In this document: one piece after another, positions 61,108 through 64,000 of the stretch
Numbering within the stretch: the first letter of the stretch is position 1
Layout of the letters: the number at the start of each line of letters is the position of its first letter
NCBI GenBank assembly: GCA_032622095.1
Contig: CP136063.1
Coordinates: 85,101,980-85,165,979, forward strand
DNA length: 64,000 bases
DNA from: Siphonodentalium dalli
Lineage: Eukaryota > Mollusca > Scaphopoda > Gadilida > Siphonodentaliidae
Direction: 5' to 3'
Notes under the pieces: model-generated
Seen by the model: the letters and a program-made list of their open reading frames with translations, nothing else
The model's database searches: none
What the model was told of the DNA's origin: nothing
Position numbers and translations under genes: made by a program

Positions 61108-62755
61108 TTACCATTTCTGACTATGGTTTTCTTGTTTGAATTGTCGGCGCGGACCAGAAGGAAGGGAATGAAACCAGGATGGGTGCGGAAATTTTCGCGC
61201 AGAGCAAGGGGGGTAATCCAATCACGGACTAGATTCCATAAAGGCTGGACGACGGAGCAATCGACAAACAGATGCAGTACCGTTTCGGGGAGGGAGTTAC
61301 AAAGGGGACAAATTTTGTGGACCCGGGGGCCGTAGAATGTGGCCAATCGGTCCCGGGTCGGGAAGACTCCATGTATTAAACGATAAAGGATCCCACGAAT
61401 CTGGGGATCAATGGCCGAGTTGTGTAAATTGGCCCAAACAATATGCAGGGGCATTTTGGGGTAAAACCAATGGAGTTTAGGGGCGGAAACGACGTCGGGT
61501 AAAAGTCGAGTGTAAAACTCTTTAGAAGTAAGTTGTGCCAGCTGGGGGATGGGGGAGTGTTTTTCAAAGGTTTTGATGGACGCTAAACAACGGCGATAAA
61601 ATAAGGGAATATGTTGGGGGTCACAATGTGCCGTGTTGCAAGAAGCGAAAAGGGGCTGGTACTGGCGAATTGAAAGACCGATCCAGTAAATGGCAAACAC
61701 AGACCAACGTACATCTGGGCTTGTAAGCAACCTCTGAACGTGACGGAGATAATGAGAATGTAACTTAGTCGGTAGATGGACAATATCAGCGCCCCCTAAT
61801 TTTTTGGGGGCGTACATGAGACTGCGAGGGAGGGGTTCCGATTTGGTGGCCCAGAAAAACTTGAAGGACGCTCGTTGGACGAGCGTAATATAATGAGGGG
61901 TCATGGGGATTATTGAGGTGTAATACCAGAGCTTGCTTAATGCGTAAACATTGAGATAAGAAGCCCTGGTGAATGGGGGGAGGTGGGCAAACCTGCCAAA
62001 TTGAAGAGATTTCGAATATTTTTGAAACAGATTGTGAAAATGGTCATCAGTGGTTATCTGAGATCCAAATTGAATACCGAGGATTTTGTGGGATTTGACC
62101 CACTTGAGGCCATCGGGGCTGTCGGTACGTCGGCTCCATGAACCCAAAAAGAGACCGACGGATTTGTTCAAATTTATCTTTGAGCCGGAGACGCGCCCAA
62201 AAGTTCCAATAATGGAGAGGGCCGCGGTAATAGAGGCGTCAGTCGTCACGAAAAGGGTGACGTCGTCGGCATATGCCGTTAATTTGAAGGGCGTGAGCGC
62301 TCCCGGTACCGTAAGGCCGGGGACGGTCGGAGCGGAGCGAATTTTGATTAAAAGGGGCTCCAAGCAAAGAATATATAAGAGGGGAGATAAGCTACAACCC
62401 TGTCGAACTGAGCGAGTGACGGGGAAGGGGGTGGAAATGTGCTGATTGATATATACACTGGAAAATATGTCCGTATAAAGGAGGCGAACCCACGAAATAA
62501 AAGTGGGACCGAAACCAAAAGCTGAAAGGACGTGGAATAAATATTCATGATCAACTCGATCAAAGGCTTTTTGTTGATCGAGACTTAAAAATGCACAGGG
62601 GATTTGTTTTTGAGCGCAATAATCTTGAATATTACGCATGAGGTGGCAATTGTCCAAAATGGTGCGGCCTGGCACACCGCATGTTTGATCGCCAGAAATG
62701 ACGTTATGAATAACAACCTTCAGGCGGTTGCATAACGTTTTGGAAAGAATTTTGT
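61108..62755 (-). pseudogene. LINE B ORF2, reverse transcriptase part (5'-truncated)
   Basis: Open from the truncation point to the nested insertion; no authentic start (the first Met is at 62675, inside RT). Contains QTCGVPGRT, the catalytic LDQQKAFDRVDH, SVRQGCSLSPLL, YADD and KILGIQFG, and further on the C-terminal zinc-knuckle CPLC...HLFVDC. The endonuclease domain and the RT fingers are absent, so the copy cannot act on its own. Downstream of 61108 the frame reads into the nested element and stops at 61050. Confidence 0.9.
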
Positions 62756-62810
62756 AAATCTTTAGTAAAAGGCGAAAGATTTATTCGTGTTTGAGGAGAA
62801 ACCAGAGCTA
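62756..62810 (-). pseudogene. U5 snRNA, 5' part (split by LINE B)
   Basis: Complete 5' stem, loop GCCTTTTAC and AAAGATTT, identical to intact copies up to the LINE B junction. Confidence 0.92.
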
Positions 62811-64000
62811 AAAGATATAAAATTCAGAAACAGCCCAACCTAGCAGGCTGCTCCACCAAAGAAGGTGTGATATGAAACAAAGAGAAATTACAACAAAGAC
62901 AAATTACAACAGCGCGACACCTATTTTCAGCGATAAAGGAATCATCCGCACAAGACATTGCCTGACAATCGAAACAATATCCAATTATAACACTTCTGAC
63001 ATTAAAATTTCGGTATTTATTTTGACCCTCGTATATTCTGGAAATTAGAATAGAGTTATACTTCGTTTGGTGACGAATAAGCGAGATCAAGGAAACAGGG
63101 AGCTAAATGTGTTCTAGAGTCCGGGAGCGAGTACACCGTGGAATGCTAAAGGTGAAGGTAACTGAAGAATGACCTTCACCTGATACATGCGACACGTTAT
63201 TAAAGGATGGCATTTCGCTTATTTGATTTGTACATCATATCTAAATCATTTAAACTGGTGAATGAATGGGGGAATGGCCGGATTTGTGTGAGCCGGAAAT
63301 TTATTTAACTAGCTGCTGTAGTTCTGGGTTTTTCCAGATCAAATTTGGCTGTGGGATAGCCCTGTCGTACACTTTGGGGATTTATTTTAAAACGTAAACA
63401 CATGACCTATGATTTTTCTTGCATTTTCGTGATCAACTGGTGTCAATCTAACTGGGTAAACATCACTGGTATAGCGGATTAAGGCAAATTTTCAAGACAA
63501 TTGTTCAAATTGTGACTAAAGCATGAAACTTTGCACATATGTAGATATACATATACTTATTGGTATTAGATATGGAGCCACGCTGAAATTTCAATTTACC
63601 CCTCTTTTAAGGGGTTTTCAGAATTTAAAGAGCGTTTCATGATTATATAACTTGTTAAACGTCGCAAATAATCTTACCATGAAATATGCTATTTAAAATT
63701 AGGTATATACAATAAGCATGACTCTGAGAGATATAATGCCACATTTTTATGGTAAAATTGGAGCTCCCCGTCCAAGATGGCCATCGAAATGGCAACTGAA
63801 AGAGGACATTTTACGTTTTTTACTAATATCTTCTAGATCAGGTTCTGCTGTATGGAACTGGTTCGGAAATGTGACTTTATTTTGAATTTTTCGTGTTAGT
63901 GACCATTGGAGCAATGAAATATGCCATTTGAATTATCCCAGTCCCTTCTGATCACTCAATAATTAGATTATACACAACTCCGTATGAAATTTCACCAAAA
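62811..64000. repeat. Array unit 14 (partial, runs off the window)
   Basis: U5-upstream flank and the first part of the left inverted-repeat arm, with AAAGACAAATTA and the private GAATCATCCGC. The array continues beyond the window. Confidence 0.95.

Larger units (their letters stand above)
58142..62755 (-). mobile_element. LINE B: 5'-truncated Tx1-type LINE inserted in U5
   Basis: Minus-strand LINE ending in 38 A (T38 at 58142-58179), with AATAAA (plus TTTATT 58191-58196) 11 nt before the tail. Only the ORF2 reverse transcriptase and C-terminus remain: the 5' truncation falls in the KILSK region of RT at 62755, directly joined to U5 sequence AAATCTTTAG. No target-site duplication is seen; about 11-13 bp of U5 were lost instead. 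The RT is clearly related to LINE A (same motif order, same Tx1-like type) but much diverged in sequence, so it is a different family. A 2.15-kb element is nested inside. Confidence 0.9.
54317..62810. repeat. Array unit 13 (8494 bp, interrupted by LINE B)
   Basis: A subtype-C unit whose U5 gene is split by LINE B. Removing 58142-62755 leaves about 3.88 kb. The stretch 58010-58141 is more diverged than elsewhere in the array and shares variants with the edge copy near 4018-4100 (GAATTTTTAT, ATTTTATTAAT). Confidence 0.95.

Noticed and set aside
62086-62445. Plus-strand 119-codon frame opposite LINE B RT
   Set aside because: Antisense of the reverse transcriptase coding strand.
1-64000. CRISPR array interpretation of the regular repeats
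   Set aside because: Period is 3.9 kb with conserved content throughout, not short repeats with unique spacers, and the gene content is eukaryotic.

Overview
This is animal nuclear DNA: AT-rich, no bacterial-type genes, spliceosomal snRNA genes, and Tx1/L1-type non-LTR retrotransposons (LINEs) with the two-ORF, apurinic-endonuclease-plus-reverse-transcriptase layout. The exact species cannot be read from the sequence; an invertebrate or basal chordate is my guess only.

The backbone is a head-to-tail tandem array with a period of about 3.9 kb (3892-3900 bp). Each unit carries, on the minus strand, one complete U5 snRNA gene of about 116 nt (5' stem, loop GCCUUUUAC, Sm-type AUUUUU, 3' stem-loop). 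Each also carries a second minus-strand element that starts with a perfect-looking 46-nt copy of the U2 snRNA 5' domain (including the branch-site-recognition GUAGUA) but then runs into unrelated GC-rich sequence with no Sm site. The rest of a unit is one arm of a long inverted repeat, a degenerate minisatellite built on ATGGTCATG/GTGTATATGTATAC, and the remnant of the other inverted-repeat arm. Twelve U5 genes are intact (11350 to 54316); two more are split by retrotransposons.

Region by region: 1-4174 is a diverged edge copy of the unit. It has both arms of the inverted repeat at full length (444-1520 and 2503-3532), a TTAA-flanked MITE (3533-4001) and the 3' part of a U5 gene. 4175-9715 is a full-length LINE ('LINE A') on the minus strand with intact ORF1 (RRM-like/CCHC) and ORF2 (endonuclease, reverse transcriptase, C-terminal CCHC). 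It is inserted at the loop of U5 and flanked by a GTAAAA duplication. 9716-9765 is the rest of that U5 and an abrupt junction into the middle of the next unit. 9765-58141 is the homogeneous array. 58142-62755 is a second, 5'-truncated LINE of a different Tx1-type family ('LINE B'), also in a U5 gene and in the same orientation; its ORF2 is split by a nested 2.15-kb TTA-flanked element (58960-61107). 62756-64000 resumes the array.

The most interesting reading is that two different Tx1-type LINEs have landed, in the same orientation and about two dozen nucleotides apart, inside the 3% of the unit that encodes U5. This suggests a U5 snRNA-gene-targeting retrotransposon niche, analogous to the known rRNA- and U2-targeting LINEs. 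The U2-headed chimera present in every unit is the second item of note.
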